Part shown: one piece after another, positions 42,825 through 51,939 of the stretch
Layout: every line of letters begins with the position of its first letter
Position numbering within the stretch: position 1 is the stretch's first letter
Source: Hymenobacter mellowenesis
GTDB lineage: Bacteria > Bacteroidota > Bacteroidia > Cytophagales > Hymenobacteraceae
Direction of reading: 5' to 3'
Length of the DNA: 64,000 bases
Assembly (NCBI RefSeq): GCF_030581005.1
Contig: NZ_JAUQSX010000003.1
Coordinates: 434,001-498,000 of the forward strand
Notes under the pieces: generated by a model
The model's input: only the letters and a program-made list of their open reading frames with translations
Told to the model about the DNA's origin: nothing
Database searches by the model: none
Program-made: the position numbers and the translations under genes

Positions 42825-44249
42825 ATGCATCCACCCGCCACCGCCAGCTCCCGTCCCAACCTCACCCAGGGTTCCATCCTGAAAGCGCTGCTCACGCTGG
42901 CGCTGCCCATCGTGTTCGGCAACCTGCTCCAGACCGGCTACCAGCTGGTGGATGCCTTTTGGGTAGGGCGGCTGGGCGCTGGCGCGGTGGCCGCCGTAGC
43001 CGTGAGCTTCCCAGTCAATTTCCTTCTGATTGCACTGGGGTCGGGCTTTTCGGTGGCCGGCTCGGTGCTGGTGGCCCAAAACTACGGTGCCCGCAACCTG
43101 CCCATGGTCAACCACATTGCGGCCCAGGTACTGGTGCTCGAAACCGGGCTGGCGCTGGTGCTCACGGCGGTGGCGCACTGGGGCTCGCCGCTCATTCTGC
43201 GGCTCATCGGGGTGGGGCCCGACATCTTCGCGCAGGCCGACCAGTTCCAGCGCATCCTGTTTCTGGGGCTGGCCTTCAACTTCGGCTTCCTGATGTTTCA
43301 GGCCCTGATGCGGGGCGTGGGCGAGGTGCGAATTCCGCTCTACATCAACATCGGCACGCTGGCGCTCAACTTCCTACTCGACCCGCTTTTCATCTACGGC
43401 TGGGGGCCGGTGCCGGCCTTCGGGGTATCGGGCGCGGCCGTGGCCACGCTCATCACGCAGGCCCTGAGCATGGCGGTGGGCATGGCGGTGCTGCTGCGGG
43501 GCCGCTCGGGTATCCAGCTTTCCTTCAAAGGCTTCAAACCCGATTTTGCGCTAATGGGCCGTGCCGTGAAGCTGGGCGTGCCCTCGTCCATCGAGCTGTC
43601 GGCGAGGGCGCTGGGGCTGTCGGTGATGACGGTGCTGGCCGCCTCGTTTGGTACTACCGTGCTGGCCACTTACGGTATCGGGTCGCGCATTCTGGCGCTG
43701 GGCATCATCCCGGCGCTGGGCATTTCGCTGGCCTGCTCCACCCTGGTGGCTCAGAACATTGGCGCGCGCAACCTGCCCCGCGCCGTGCAAACGGCCAACT
43801 ACGCCATTGGCATCAGCTTCGGCGGGCTGCTGGTGGTGGGGCTGCTGGGCTACCTGGCGGCCGGGCCGTTGGTGCAGTTCTTCCTGAAAGGCGACGAAGC
43901 CGTGAGCCGTGACGCCGTGGAGTTTGTGCACATTGCTGTGTTCAGCTTGTGCTTCACGGGCGCGCAGCAGTCAGTTTCGGGGGCCTTGCGCGGGTCGGGC
44001 AACACCTTGTCGGCCATGATGCTGACCATTATCGGGGTGTGGGTTTTTCAGTTTCCGGTGGCTTGGTACCTGTCGCAGCACACGGCGCTGGGCTTCCACG
44101 GCCTGTGGTGGTCGTTTGTAATCGCCAACGTGCTGGCGGCGGTGCTGGCCCTGCTCTGGTACCTGCGCGGCGACTGGAAAGGCCAGGACCTGGCCGACCC
44201 CTTGCAGCAGGACGCCAACGTGGTAGCGCAACTGGAAGACAAGCCCTAG
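42825..44249 (+). CDS. MATE family efflux transporter
   Basis: A 474-residue transporter with twelve helices in two homologous halves. The first half begins LTLALPIVFGNLLQTGYQLV DAFWVGRLG (helix 1 and 2) and contains AVSFPVNFLLIALGSGFSVA. The second half begins LGVPSSIELSARALGLSVMT and contains CSTLVAQNIGARNLPRAVQT. Members export drugs, metabolites or organic cations using sodium or proton gradients. The substrate cannot be inferred. The gene before it is divergent. Confidence 0.92.
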   Translation: MHPPATASSRPNLTQGSILKALLTLALPIVFGNLLQTGYQLVDAFWVGRLGAGAVAAVAVSFPVNFLLIALGSGFSVAGSVLVAQNYGARNLPMVNHIAAQVLVLETGLALVLTAVAHWGSPLILRLIGVGPDIFAQADQFQRILFLGLAFNFGFLMFQALMRGVGEVRIPLYINIGTLALNFLLDPLFIYGWGPVPAFGVSGAAVATLITQALSMAVGMAVLLRGRSGIQLSFKGFKPDFALMGRAVKLGVPSSIELSARALGLSVMTVLAASFGTTVLATYGIGSRILALGIIPALGISLACSTLVAQNIGARNLPRAVQTANYAIGISFGGLLVVGLLGYLAAGPLVQFFLKGDEAVSRDAVEFVHIAVFSLCFTGAQQSVSGALRGSGNTLSAMMLTIIGVWVFQFPVAWYLSQHTALGFHGLWWSFVIANVLAAVLALLWYLRGDWKGQDLADPLQQDANVVAQLEDKP

Positions 44250-44347
44250 CTGAGAGGGGTGGAACGGCCTCTCATTATTAAGCGCCGTTATGTACGACCG
44301 GGGCCGTGAATGGGCCAGAATCGACGGTCGCGCTGTACATTCGCCTC

Positions 44348-45034
44348 ATGCCTGCTTCTGCCCGCACTAGCGTATTCATCAGCTACAGCCACGCCGACGA
44401 AAAGTGGCGCAAACTGCTCGAAAGCCATTTTGCGCCCTTGCAGCGCGACCACCGCAACTTCCGAATCTGGAGCGACAAGGACCTGCAAGTGGGCGAACCC
44501 TGGCTGGACCGCATTCGCAAAGAGCTGGCAACCGCCAAAGTAGGCATTCTGCTGATTAGCCGCCACTTCATGGCTTCAAGCTTCATTCATTCCGACGAAC
44601 TGCCGCCGCTGCTGGCAGCGGCGAAGGCCGAAGGGGTGGTGCTGCTGCCGGTCATCGTAGGGCACAGCACCTTCAAAAGCTCACCGCTGGGCAAGCTGCA
44701 AACCTTCAACCAGCCCGATAAGCCGCTGGTCGACCTCACGCCTTCGCAACGCGACAAAGAGGTGGTGCGTCTGTGCGAAAAGATTGCCAAGCTGCTCAAG
44801 CTGAAAGCCGCTTCCGCCCAACCGGTGCCGAAAAAAGCCGCCGCGCCCAAAGCCCCCAAGCGCGTGGCCCCGGTGGCCGCCCAGCCCGAACCGGCCGCTA
44901 CCAGCGCCGTTGCCAAATCCAAAGCCATTGCCAAAAGCAAGGCCATTGCGAAGAAAAAAACGACTGCCAAACCTCCCACCAAAGCCGCCGCTACCCCCGC
45001 TACTAAAAAGATAACGCCCCGCATCGCCAAATAA
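44348..45034 (+). CDS. TIR-domain protein with lysine/alanine-rich tail
   Basis: A 228-residue protein. Residues 8-155 form a TIR domain: VFISYSHADEKWRKLLESHF, IWSDKDLQVGEPWLDRIRKE, then KVGILLISRHFMASSFIHSD ahead of ELPPLL, whose glutamate is in the place of the NADase catalytic residue. Residues from about 163 to the end are low-complexity and basic, rich in K, A and P, with the repeat KSKAIAKSKAIAKKK. Bacterial TIR proteins hydrolyse NAD+ or make signals in antiphage defence. No usual partner gene is adjacent, so its context gives no role. An upstream in-frame start at 44306 is less likely. Confidence 0.88.
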   Translation: MPASARTSVFISYSHADEKWRKLLESHFAPLQRDHRNFRIWSDKDLQVGEPWLDRIRKELATAKVGILLISRHFMASSFIHSDELPPLLAAAKAEGVVLLPVIVGHSTFKSSPLGKLQTFNQPDKPLVDLTPSQRDKEVVRLCEKIAKLLKLKAASAQPVPKKAAAPKAPKRVAPVAAQPEPAATSAVAKSKAIAKSKAIAKKKTTAKPPTKAAATPATKKITPRIAK

Positions 45035-45042
45035 ACCGCGCC

Positions 45043-46272
45043 TTACTCCGCCTGTTTGCGGGCAGAATCCGTAGCCGCCAGCCATACCACTGCTGCCAGG
45101 CACAGCGCAAACCACGCCCACGGCAGCCGCAAATCGAGCACCGACAGCCCCCCGAAAACCAGCGCCGTGCTGAAGCTGGCGAAGGATTGAAAAGCCTGGT
45201 TCAAACCGAATATCTCGCCCCGGTCGGCCTCCGTGGTGTGGCGGGCTAGGCGCCCTTCCAGCAAGCCCTGGATGAGGGAAAGCGTGAGGCAGTCGGCCGT
45301 AACCAGGGCGTAGAGGGCCGTTTTGGAGGTGCCCATCAGGCCGTAGCCGGCCAGCACCGGCACGCCCAGCGCCGCCAGCCACACAATGGCCCGGCGCTGG
45401 TTGATGCGGTCAGCCAGGTAGGTGTAAAACACGTAGTTCAGCACGATGCTCAGCCCGCCGAAAAACATGAACATGTAGGAAATCTGCCGTGCATCGAAGC
45501 GCATTGGCCCCAGGCTCAGAAACGGCACGAAGTAGAAATAATAGCCCGTGCTGAGCGTGAGGGCCACCTGCGTGAGCACAATGCGCCGGATGCCGGGGTT
45601 CTGTTGGTTTTTCTCGCGCAGCCGCGCCCAGAGCGTGAGCGGGTTGATGGCCAGGGCCAGCTCGGCCCGCAGCTCGGCGCCGCGCACGCCACTGCGCTGC
45701 CGGTGCGTCTCGGGCAGCCAGAAACTCAGCCCCACGTTGAGGGCCGCCAGGGCCACGGCCAGTCGCACCACGTAGGTGGCTTGCTGCGCCGGCGGCACCT
45801 GCAAGGCGCTCAGCAGCAACCCCGACGCCATAGGCCCCAGCACGAAGCCCAGCGAAATGATGGCGCCCTCAATGCCCAGGTTGCGAAACAGTCGCTCCGG
45901 CTTCGAGATGTCGGTGATAGCCGAGCGCACCGTGGCGTACATACCATTGGTGAGCCCGTCCGACACGCGGTTCACGAAGTAAAGCCCCGCCCGCACCGGC
46001 AGCAGTAGCGCATTGGCCAGCAGTGTGCCCACGGCCGACAGGATGAAAATGGGCCGCCGACCGTAGCCGTCGCTCAGCCGCCCCAGCAGCGGCGCCGAAA
46101 ACAGCTGCACCCCCAGAAATACGCCCGTGCCCACGCTCAACCACAATTGCGGCTGGTGCAGGCCCCGTACAAACTCGGGCAGCACCGGCCCCACGGCCGC
46201 CCCCACGATGACGTCGAGCAGAATGATGGCGTAAAGCAGCGGCAGACGGCGGTCGGAGGGGAGCAGGGGCAC
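45043..46272 (-). CDS. MFS transporter (TetA/multidrug-like)
   Basis: A 409-residue transporter with about twelve helices. The first half carries GVQLFSAPLLGRLSDGYGRR PIF, the 'GxLaDrxGRkP' motif A of drug:proton antiporters, and NRVSDGLTNGMYATVRSAIT near helix 4. A middle loop SFWLPETHRQRSGVR separates the halves. The open frame extends into the divergent neighbour, which is unlikely to be coding; the GTG at 46272 fits, being four bases from a TTACTTTG box. Substrate unknown; the closest layout is tetracycline- or multidrug-type exporters. Confidence 0.8.
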   Translation of the reverse strand: MPLLPSDRRLPLLYAIILLDVIVGAAVGPVLPEFVRGLHQPQLWLSVGTGVFLGVQLFSAPLLGRLSDGYGRRPIFILSAVGTLLANALLLPVRAGLYFVNRVSDGLTNGMYATVRSAITDISKPERLFRNLGIEGAIISLGFVLGPMASGLLLSALQVPPAQQATYVVRLAVALAALNVGLSFWLPETHRQRSGVRGAELRAELALAINPLTLWARLREKNQQNPGIRRIVLTQVALTLSTGYYFYFVPFLSLGPMRFDARQISYMFMFFGGLSIVLNYVFYTYLADRINQRRAIVWLAALGVPVLAGYGLMGTSKTALYALVTADCLTLSLIQGLLEGRLARHTTEADRGEIFGLNQAFQSFASFSTALVFGGLSVLDLRLPWAWFALCLAAVVWLAATDSARKQAE

Positions 46273-46276
46273 GGGG

Positions 46277-46284
46277 CAAAGTAA
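46277..46284 (-). promoter_or_regulatory. candidate -7 box TTACTTTG of the MFS gene
   Basis: TTACTTTG on the minus strand lies four bases from the GTG at 46272. It matches TAnnTTTG except at the second base, and supports the GTG as the start. Confidence 0.4.
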
Positions 46285-46387
46285 CGGCGGGTTCGGCGGG
46301 CCGCCACGGCCGGGTGTCGGCGCCGTCAGGCTTATTTTTGCCACCCTGAGCGCGGCCTTCACTACGGGCGGCCTTCTTTTGCAGCCT

Positions 46388-47563
46388 ATGGAGGAAGTGT
46401 TGACAGCCCCCGGGGTTTCGCCGCGGCGGGCGCGGGTGGCCATTGCGTTGTTCTTTTTTGTGTCGGGTTTCGGATTTGCTACCTGGGCCTCGCGCATCCC
46501 CATTATCCAGCACCAACTCGGGCTCGATGAAGCGCAGCTGGGGGCCGTGCTGCTGGCCCTGCCCGCCGGCTTGATGATGACGCTGCCGGTGACCGGCCAA
46601 CTGTTGCAGCGCTTCAGCAGCCGGCAGGTGATGCTGGTGGGCGCCGTGCTCTACAACCTCGCGCTGGGCTTGCTGGGCTTCGCGGCGCACACCTGGCAGT
46701 TGGCGGCGCTGCTGTTCTGCTTCGGCTGCTCGCGCAACCTGCTCAACCTATCCGTCAATGCCCAGTCGGTGGGCGTCCAGACGTTTTATCCGCGCTCCAT
46801 CATTGCCACGTTTCACGGCATCTGGAGCGTGGCGGGGTTCGCGGCGGCCGGCGTGGCCACGCTGCTCATCAAGAACAACGTGCCCACAGCTTATCATTTC
46901 GTGGCCGTATCGGTGGCGCTTACCGGGCTGGCGCTGGCTTTCTTCCCGCGCACGCTGGCGCTACCGCCCGCGCCGCTGGCCAAACGCTCGTTCTTCTCCT
47001 GGCCCGAAAAGCCGGTGCTGAAATTCGGCCTCATCGCCTTCGCCTCCATGGCCTGCGAAGGCACCCTCTACGACTGGACCGGCGTGTACTTCACCCAGGC
47101 CGTGCACGCGCCCAAAGAGCTGGCTCCCATCGGCTTCACCCTCTACATGGTGGCCATGACCACCGGCCGCTTCCTTGGCGACTGGCTGGTAACGCGCTTC
47201 GGCAAGAAACCCATTCTGCAAGGCAGCGGCCTGCTTATGAGCACGGGTCTGCTGCTGGCCGCTGCCTTCCCCACGGTGCCGCTGGCTGGCCTGGGTTTCG
47301 TGCTGGCGGGCTTGGGCGTGTCGTGCGTGGTGCCACTGGTGTTCGGTCTCGTAGGCCGGGCCAACCCGCTGAGTGCAGGCGCGGCCATCGCCTCCGTCTC
47401 CACGGTGAGCTACTTCGGCTTCCTCATGGTGCCGCCGCTGGTGGGCTTCGTGGCGAAGGCAGCCAGCCTGCGCTGGTCATTCGCGGTGGTGGCGATGCTG
47501 GGTGGCCTAGTGATGTGGCTGGTGCCCAAACTGCGGGTGGAAGGGGAACCGGCTCAATCGTAG
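46388..47563 (+). CDS. MFS transporter (YbjJ/fucose-permease-like)
   Basis: A 391-residue transporter with twelve helices. The first helix (ARVAIALFFFVSGFGFATWA SRIP) and LGLDEAQLGAVLLALPAGLM are typical of the YbjJ-like branch. NLLNLSVNAQSVGVQ and ATFHGIWSVAGFAAAGVATL follow in the middle of the first half. YDWTGVYFTQAVHAP lies near the start of the second. Members are linked to sugar or metabolite export, but the substrate is unknown. It is divergent from the other MFS gene across 115 bases. Confidence 0.85.
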   Translation: MEEVLTAPGVSPRRARVAIALFFFVSGFGFATWASRIPIIQHQLGLDEAQLGAVLLALPAGLMMTLPVTGQLLQRFSSRQVMLVGAVLYNLALGLLGFAAHTWQLAALLFCFGCSRNLLNLSVNAQSVGVQTFYPRSIIATFHGIWSVAGFAAAGVATLLIKNNVPTAYHFVAVSVALTGLALAFFPRTLALPPAPLAKRSFFSWPEKPVLKFGLIAFASMACEGTLYDWTGVYFTQAVHAPKELAPIGFTLYMVAMTTGRFLGDWLVTRFGKKPILQGSGLLMSTGLLLAAAFPTVPLAGLGFVLAGLGVSCVVPLVFGLVGRANPLSAGAAIASVSTVSYFGFLMVPPLVGFVAKAASLRWSFAVVAMLGGLVMWLVPKLRVEGEPAQS

Positions 47564-47618
47564 TCTCCGGGTGTTCTCAGAAATGCTGTCAGCGGCGAAA
47601 ACCGAAGGTGCCTCTGCT

Positions 47619-47924
47619 CTACTGTGCGTTAGCCTGAAAAAGCTTTTTATCAGCCCAGAAAGTGCCGAGCGGTACCAAAGAGGCAATGAATCCCAGTGCC
47701 ATTTTCCTTACAGACCAGCCACGCTCGATGCTCTGCTGAATCAGCAACAGTACGTAAAGTACGAACAGAACCCCATGCGCCATGCCCACGTGCCTGACCG
47801 CCTGCGGTTGGCCCGCGAGGTATTTCAAGGGCATAGCAATCAGCAGCAACACCAAAAACGATACCCCTTCTAGAATTGCCACGAGGCGCAAGCGGCCCAG
47901 GCCGGTTAGCAGAAAATGCGTCAT
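47619..47924 (-). CDS. DUF3817 membrane protein
   Basis: A 101-residue protein with three helices. LRLVAILEGVSFLVLLLIAM, PLKYLAGQPQAVRHVGMAHG and VLFVLYVLLLIQQSI are the ordered signatures of DUF3817, a small integral membrane family also found at the C-terminus of some transporters. Function unknown. It lies downstream of sdhB on the same strand, past a terminator. Confidence 0.82.
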   Translation of the reverse strand: MTHFLLTGLGRLRLVAILEGVSFLVLLLIAMPLKYLAGQPQAVRHVGMAHGVLFVLYVLLLIQQSIERGWSVRKMALGFIASLVPLGTFWADKKLFQANAQ

Positions 47925-47935
47925 ACAAAAAGCAA

Positions 47936-47965
47936 AAAAGCGCGGCGAGTAAACGCCGCGCTTTT
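47936..47965. terminator. rho-independent terminator of the sdh operon
   Basis: AAAAGCGCGGCG and CGCCGCGCTTTT form a twelve-pair stem with a six-base loop, 21 bases beyond the sdhB stop. On the minus strand it is followed by TT and a further T-rich stretch. It separates sdhB from the DUF3817 gene. Confidence 0.85.
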
Positions 47966-47986
47966 CATGAAAAATGCGTTTATTGG

Positions 47987-48772
47987 TTAAGCCAAGTTGT
48001 TCGACGAAGCCTTGGCCGCCAAGAACTCACGGTTCAGAATGGCAATGTTTTCCAGCGAGATGCCCACCGGGCACTCGGCCGCGCAGGAGCCGATGTTGGT
48101 GCAGGCGCCGAAGCCTTCCTTGTCCATCTGGGCCACCATGTTTTCGACGCGGGTTTTGCGCTCCACCTGGCCCTGGGGCAACAGCGCGAGCTGCGACACC
48201 TTGGCCGACACGAACAGCATAGCCGAGGCATTCTTGCAAGCCGCCACGCAGGCGCCGCAGCCAATGCAGGTAGCCGCCTCAAACGCCCGGTCCGAAATCT
48301 CCTTCGGAATCGGAATCTCGTTGCCGTCGGGCGCGCCGCCGGTGTTAACGCTCACGTAGCCGCCCGCCTGAATGATACGGTCGAACGCCGAGCGGTCCAC
48401 GCTCAAATCCTTGTTCACCGGGAAGGAGGACGCGCGCCAGGGCTCGATGGTGATGGTGTCGCCGTCCGAGAACTTGCGCATGTGCAGCTGGCAGGTGGTG
48501 GTGCCCTTCTCCGGGCCGTGCGAGCGGCCGTTGATGAACAAGTCGCACGAGCCGCAGATGCCTTCGCGGCAGTCGTGGTCGAAGGCCACCGGGTCCTGGC
48601 CGCCGCGCAGCAGGTCCTCGTTCAGCACGTCGAGCATTTCCAGAAAGGACATATCGGGCGAAATGTCCTTTACTTGGTAATCCACAATTTTCCCCTGGGC
48701 CTGGCGGTTGGGCTGCCGCCACACTTTCAGGGTCAGGTTCATCGGTTTAGCGTTGGGGTTGGAACCGGCCAT
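47987..48772 (-). CDS. sdhB: succinate dehydrogenase/fumarate reductase iron-sulfur subunit
   Basis: A 261-residue subunit. The [2Fe-2S] ligands are in [13 protein letters not shown] followed by the cysteine of TTTCQLH. Ligands of the [4Fe-4S] and [3Fe-4S] clusters are in [15 protein letters not shown] and [15 protein letters not shown]. It carries electrons from the flavin of SdhA to the quinone or heme at SdhC, linking the TCA cycle to menaquinone. It is the last gene of sdhCAB; the space from sdhA is 105 bases and contains an imperfect palindrome, unusual for an operon that needs equal subunits. Confidence 0.95.
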   Translation of the reverse strand: MAGSNPNAKPMNLTLKVWRQPNRQAQGKIVDYQVKDISPDMSFLEMLDVLNEDLLRGGQDPVAFDHDCREGICGSCDLFINGRSHGPEKGTTTCQLHMRKFSDGDTITIEPWRASSFPVNKDLSVDRSAFDRIIQAGGYVSVNTGGAPDGNEIPIPKEISDRAFEAATCIGCGACVAACKNASAMLFVSAKVSQLALLPQGQVERKTRVENMVAQMDKEGFGACTNIGSCAAECPVGISLENIAILNREFLAAKASSNNLA

Positions 48773-48779
48773 TTTTAGC

Positions 48780-48880
48780 TAGTAGTTAGTAGCAAGTATT
48801 GAGTAGTGAGATAAGCATTATGAGGCAGAGAGCAGCAAGTAAACCGTACTTGCTACTCAATTACTCGATACTCACTACTA
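48780..48880. repeat. imperfect palindromic repeat between sdhA and sdhB
   Basis: TAGTAGTTAGTAGCAAGT (48780 on) and ACTTGCTACTCAATTACTCG and CTCACTACTA (to 48880) are imperfect inverses, about 32 bases each. The whole is AT-richer than the genes. The sdhA stop codon is inside the right arm, and the left arm ends eight bases before the sdhB ATG. Confidence 0.65.
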
Positions 48881-50812
48881 TTTATAGCTTCGCTGCGTGA
48901 GTTTGACGTTTTCGAAGGTGAGTTCTTCCTTGTTGAGCTTCTCGGGCTGGTTCTCGCCCTGATACTCCCAGGCGGCTACGTAGGCGTAGTTTTCGTCGTC
49001 GCGCAGGGCCTCGCCCTCGGGGGTCTGGTACTCTTCGCGGAAGTGGCCGCCGCAGCTTTCGTTGCGGTTCAGGGCGTCGTCCACCATCAGCTCGCCGAGC
49101 TCGATGAAGTCGGCCACGCGGCCGGCTTTTTCCAGCGCCTGGTTCATTTCCTCGCCGGAGCCCACCACCTTCACGTCGCTCCAAAATTCCTTCTTCAGCT
49201 TTTGAATCTCGGCTTTGGCGTACTTCAGGCCTTCGGCGGTGCGGGCCATGCCGCAGTACTCCCACATGATGTGGCCGAGGATTTTGTGGAAATCATCGGG
49301 GGTGCGGTTGCCTTTGATGTTGAGCAGCTGCTCGGTACGAGCCTGCACACCAGCCTTCGCCTCCGCGAAAGCGGGGTGGTCAACATTGACCGGCTTTGGC
49401 GGCGTCTGGGCCAGGTAATCACCAATGGTATAGGGGATTACGAAGTAGCCGTCGGCCAGGCCCTGCATCAGGGCCGAGGCGCCGAGACGGTTGGCGCCGT
49501 GGTCGGAGAAGTTGCACTCGCCGGTGGCGTAGAGGCCGGGCACGGTGGTTTGCAGGTTGTAGTCCACCCACAGGCCGCCCATGGTGTAGTGCACCGCCGG
49601 GTAAATCCGCATCGGCTGCTTGTAGGGGTCCTCGTCAGTGATTTTCTCGTACATGGCAAACAAGTTGCCGTACTTCTGACTCACCGCGTCGGCGCCTGTG
49701 CGCTTGATGATTTCCGAGAAATCGAGGTACACGGCTAGGCCGGTGCTGCCCACGCCGCGGCCTTCATCGCACATCATTTTGGCGTTGCGCGAGGCCACGT
49801 CGCGCGGCACGAGGTTGCCGAAGGCGGGGTACTTGCGCTCCAGAAAGTAGTCCCGGTCGTCCTCGGCAATGTCCTGGGGCTTGATTTCGCCTTTGCGCAC
49901 GCGCTCAGCCATTTCTACTGTTTTGGGCACCCACACGCGGCCGTCGTTACGGAGCGATTCCGACATCAGCGTGAGCTTCGACTGGTAGTCGCCGCTTACA
50001 GGGATGCAGGTGGGGTGAATCTGGGTGAAGCAGGGGTTGGCGAAGAACGCGCCTTTTTTGTGGGCACGCCAGGCGGCCGTCACATTGCAGTACATGGCGT
50101 TGGTGCTCAGGTAGAACACGTTGCCGTAGCCACCGGTGGCCAGCACCACGGCGTGGGCCGAGTGCGTTTCCACCTCACCCGTTACCAGGTTGCGCGTCAC
50201 GATGCCGCGCGCCTGCCCGTCGATAATCACCACGTCGAGCATCTCGGAGCGGGTGTACATCTTCACCTTGCCGTAGGCAATCTGGCGACTCAGGGCCGAG
50301 TAGGCGCCCAGCAGGAGCTGCTGTCCGGTCTGGCCGCGGGCGTAGAACGTGCGGCTCACCTGGGCCCCGCCGAAGGAGCGGTTGGCCAGCAGGCCGCCGT
50401 ATTCGCGGGCGAAGGGCACGCCCTGGGCCACGCACTGGTCGATGATATTCACCGATACCTGGGCCAGGCGGTACACGTTGGCTTCGCGGGCGCGGTAGTC
50501 GCCGCCCTTCACGGTGTCGTAGAACAGGCGGAACACGGAGTCGCCGTCGTTCTGGTAGTTCTTCGCTGCGTTGATGCCGCCCTGCGCGGCGATGGAGTGC
50601 GCGCGGCGGGGCGAATCGTGGTAGGTAAAGGCCTTCACGTTGTAGCCCAGCTCGGCGAGCGAGGCGGCGGCGGCGCCACCGGCCAGGCCCGTGCCGACCA
50701 CAATCACGTCGTATTTCCGCTTGTTGGCGGGGTTCACGAGCTTGACGTTGAACTTATGCTTCTCCCACTTTTCGGCGAGAGGGCCTTCGGGAATTTTGGA
50801 ATCCAACTGCAT
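48878..50812 (-). CDS. sdhA: succinate dehydrogenase/fumarate reductase flavoprotein subunit
   Basis: A 644-residue subunit. [20 protein letters not shown] binds [17 protein letters not shown] has the histidine that holds FAD covalently. [37 protein letters not shown] and [17 protein letters not shown] form the dicarboxylate site and the capping domain. It oxidises succinate to fumarate at the cytoplasmic face. The start at 50812 ([16 protein letters not shown]) is the usual Bacteroidota N-terminus; an upstream M at 50845 is less likely. It is the middle gene of sdhCAB. Confidence 0.95.
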   Translation of the reverse strand: MQLDSKIPEGPLAEKWEKHKFNVKLVNPANKRKYDVIVVGTGLAGGAAAASLAELGYNVKAFTYHDSPRRAHSIAAQGGINAAKNYQNDGDSVFRLFYDTVKGGDYRAREANVYRLAQVSVNIIDQCVAQGVPFAREYGGLLANRSFGGAQVSRTFYARGQTGQQLLLGAYSALSRQIAYGKVKMYTRSEMLDVVIIDGQARGIVTRNLVTGEVETHSAHAVVLATGGYGNVFYLSTNAMYCNVTAAWRAHKKGAFFANPCFTQIHPTCIPVSGDYQSKLTLMSESLRNDGRVWVPKTVEMAERVRKGEIKPQDIAEDDRDYFLERKYPAFGNLVPRDVASRNAKMMCDEGRGVGSTGLAVYLDFSEIIKRTGADAVSQKYGNLFAMYEKITDEDPYKQPMRIYPAVHYTMGGLWVDYNLQTTVPGLYATGECNFSDHGANRLGASALMQGLADGYFVIPYTIGDYLAQTPPKPVNVDHPAFAEAKAGVQARTEQLLNIKGNRTPDDFHKILGHIMWEYCGMARTAEGLKYAKAEIQKLKKEFWSDVKVVGSGEEMNQALEKAGRVADFIELGELMVDDALNRNESCGGHFREEYQTPEGEALRDDENYAYVAAWEYQGENQPEKLNKEELTFENVKLTQRSYK

Positions 50813-50913
50813 AAAGCGACGGAGTGAGGGAGTGATATTCAGCAAGTAAACAGTCGAAGGCGCCGGGTGTTAGGCGCGGCCGAAGGTTTTCTTGCGCGTC
50901 AGCAAATTAGAAT

Positions 50914-51672
50914 TTAGAAAGCGGCGGCTACGCTCTGCAGCACGGCCGAAGCATTGGCAGCCAGCTCGCCCTGCGCGTTGGTAAACAGGAAGAAGTAGAG
51001 CGGCATGGAAGCGAAACCGGCCGAAACCAGCACGGCAAACGCGTAGCCGATGTACTTAATGGCCGGGGTGTACTTGCGGTGGTTCAGGCCCAGCGTCTGG
51101 AAGCCCGAGCGGAAGCCATGCCACAGGTGGTAGCCGAGGCTGATTTGGGCGGCCACGTAGAGTAGCACGTACCACCAGATGTGGAACGAGTCGACCACGG
51201 CCATGTAGAGGTTGTCGTAGTCGCGGGTCAGCGGGTCGGCACCGCCCATTTTGGGGATGTCGCCGGCGAAACGGGCGCGCCAGAAGAAATTGTAGAGGTG
51301 GACAATCAGGAAAATCAGGATGATGGTGCCTAGGATGCCCATGTTGCGCGAGGTCCATTCCGAGTTTTGCTCGGAGTGGTTGCTCACGTAGCCCTGGCTG
51401 CCGCGGGCGGCTTTGTTGCGGCGCGTCAGCATCAGCGCCTCGTAGATGTGGAAGCCGAAACCCAGCACCAGGCCCCATTCGATGGTGCGGATGATTGGGT
51501 TGGTGCCCATGAAGTGGGAGTAGGTATTAAAGGCCGCGCCTCCGTCGTGCTTGAAGAGCTGCAGGTTGCCAATGAGGTGAACCACCAGGAAGGTGCAGAG
51601 AAACAAGCCCGAAAGGGACATGATAATCTTCCGGCCGATGCTGCTGGTGAATGTTTTGGATATCCAACTCAT
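50914..51672 (-). CDS. sdhC: succinate dehydrogenase cytochrome b558 subunit
   Basis: A 252-residue protein with five helices, the single-subunit di-heme anchor of the Bacteroidota/epsilon type. MSWISKTFTSSIGRKIIMSL SGLFL opens it. HLIGNLQLFKHDGGAAFN, FHIYEALMLTRRNKAARG, VHLYNFFWRARF and YHLWHGFRSGFQTLGLNH hold the histidines that should bind the two hemes and the menaquinone site. The start at 51672 was chosen over the longer frame; this leaves a 44-base leader after a TACCTTTG box. First gene of sdhCAB. Confidence 0.92.
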   Translation of the reverse strand: MSWISKTFTSSIGRKIIMSLSGLFLCTFLVVHLIGNLQLFKHDGGAAFNTYSHFMGTNPIIRTIEWGLVLGFGFHIYEALMLTRRNKAARGSQGYVSNHSEQNSEWTSRNMGILGTIILIFLIVHLYNFFWRARFAGDIPKMGGADPLTRDYDNLYMAVVDSFHIWWYVLLYVAAQISLGYHLWHGFRSGFQTLGLNHRKYTPAIKYIGYAFAVLVSAGFASMPLYFFLFTNAQGELAANASAVLQSVAAAF

Positions 51673-51716
51673 AAAGTAGCCAAACTTGGAACGTGGGAGG
51701 GTGTGTTTTGAGGGCT

Positions 51717-51724
51717 CAAAGGTA
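51717..51724 (-). promoter_or_regulatory. -7 box TACCTTTG of the sdhCAB operon
   Basis: A perfect match to TAnnTTTG on the minus strand, 44 bases upstream of the sdhC ATG. The divergent gene starts at 51940; the intervening bases hold nothing else that I can identify. Confidence 0.6.
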
Positions 51725-51939
51725 GCCCCCACTCGCTAACCGGGCAACGGACGGGCGGTTTACTTACCCGGGCTGGGCAATTGATTAAACATTGGCCGCC
51801 GTGGTGAATCTATCCTGGGCCGGCATCGTTTACACACGCACGGGAGCGGCTGGGAGTTTGTGTAACTTGTCTGGCCCTGAGGCGCGGCTGTAACCGCAAC
51901 GCCCCGGCCCAACCTGTTTTCTTTTGTTAGTCAGTCAGT

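Noticed and set aside
45043..46503. The longer reading frame of the MFS gene up to 46503
   Set aside because: It would run over the start of the divergent MFS gene at 46388; the added sequence is not membrane-like, and a GTG with a promoter-like box lies at 46272.
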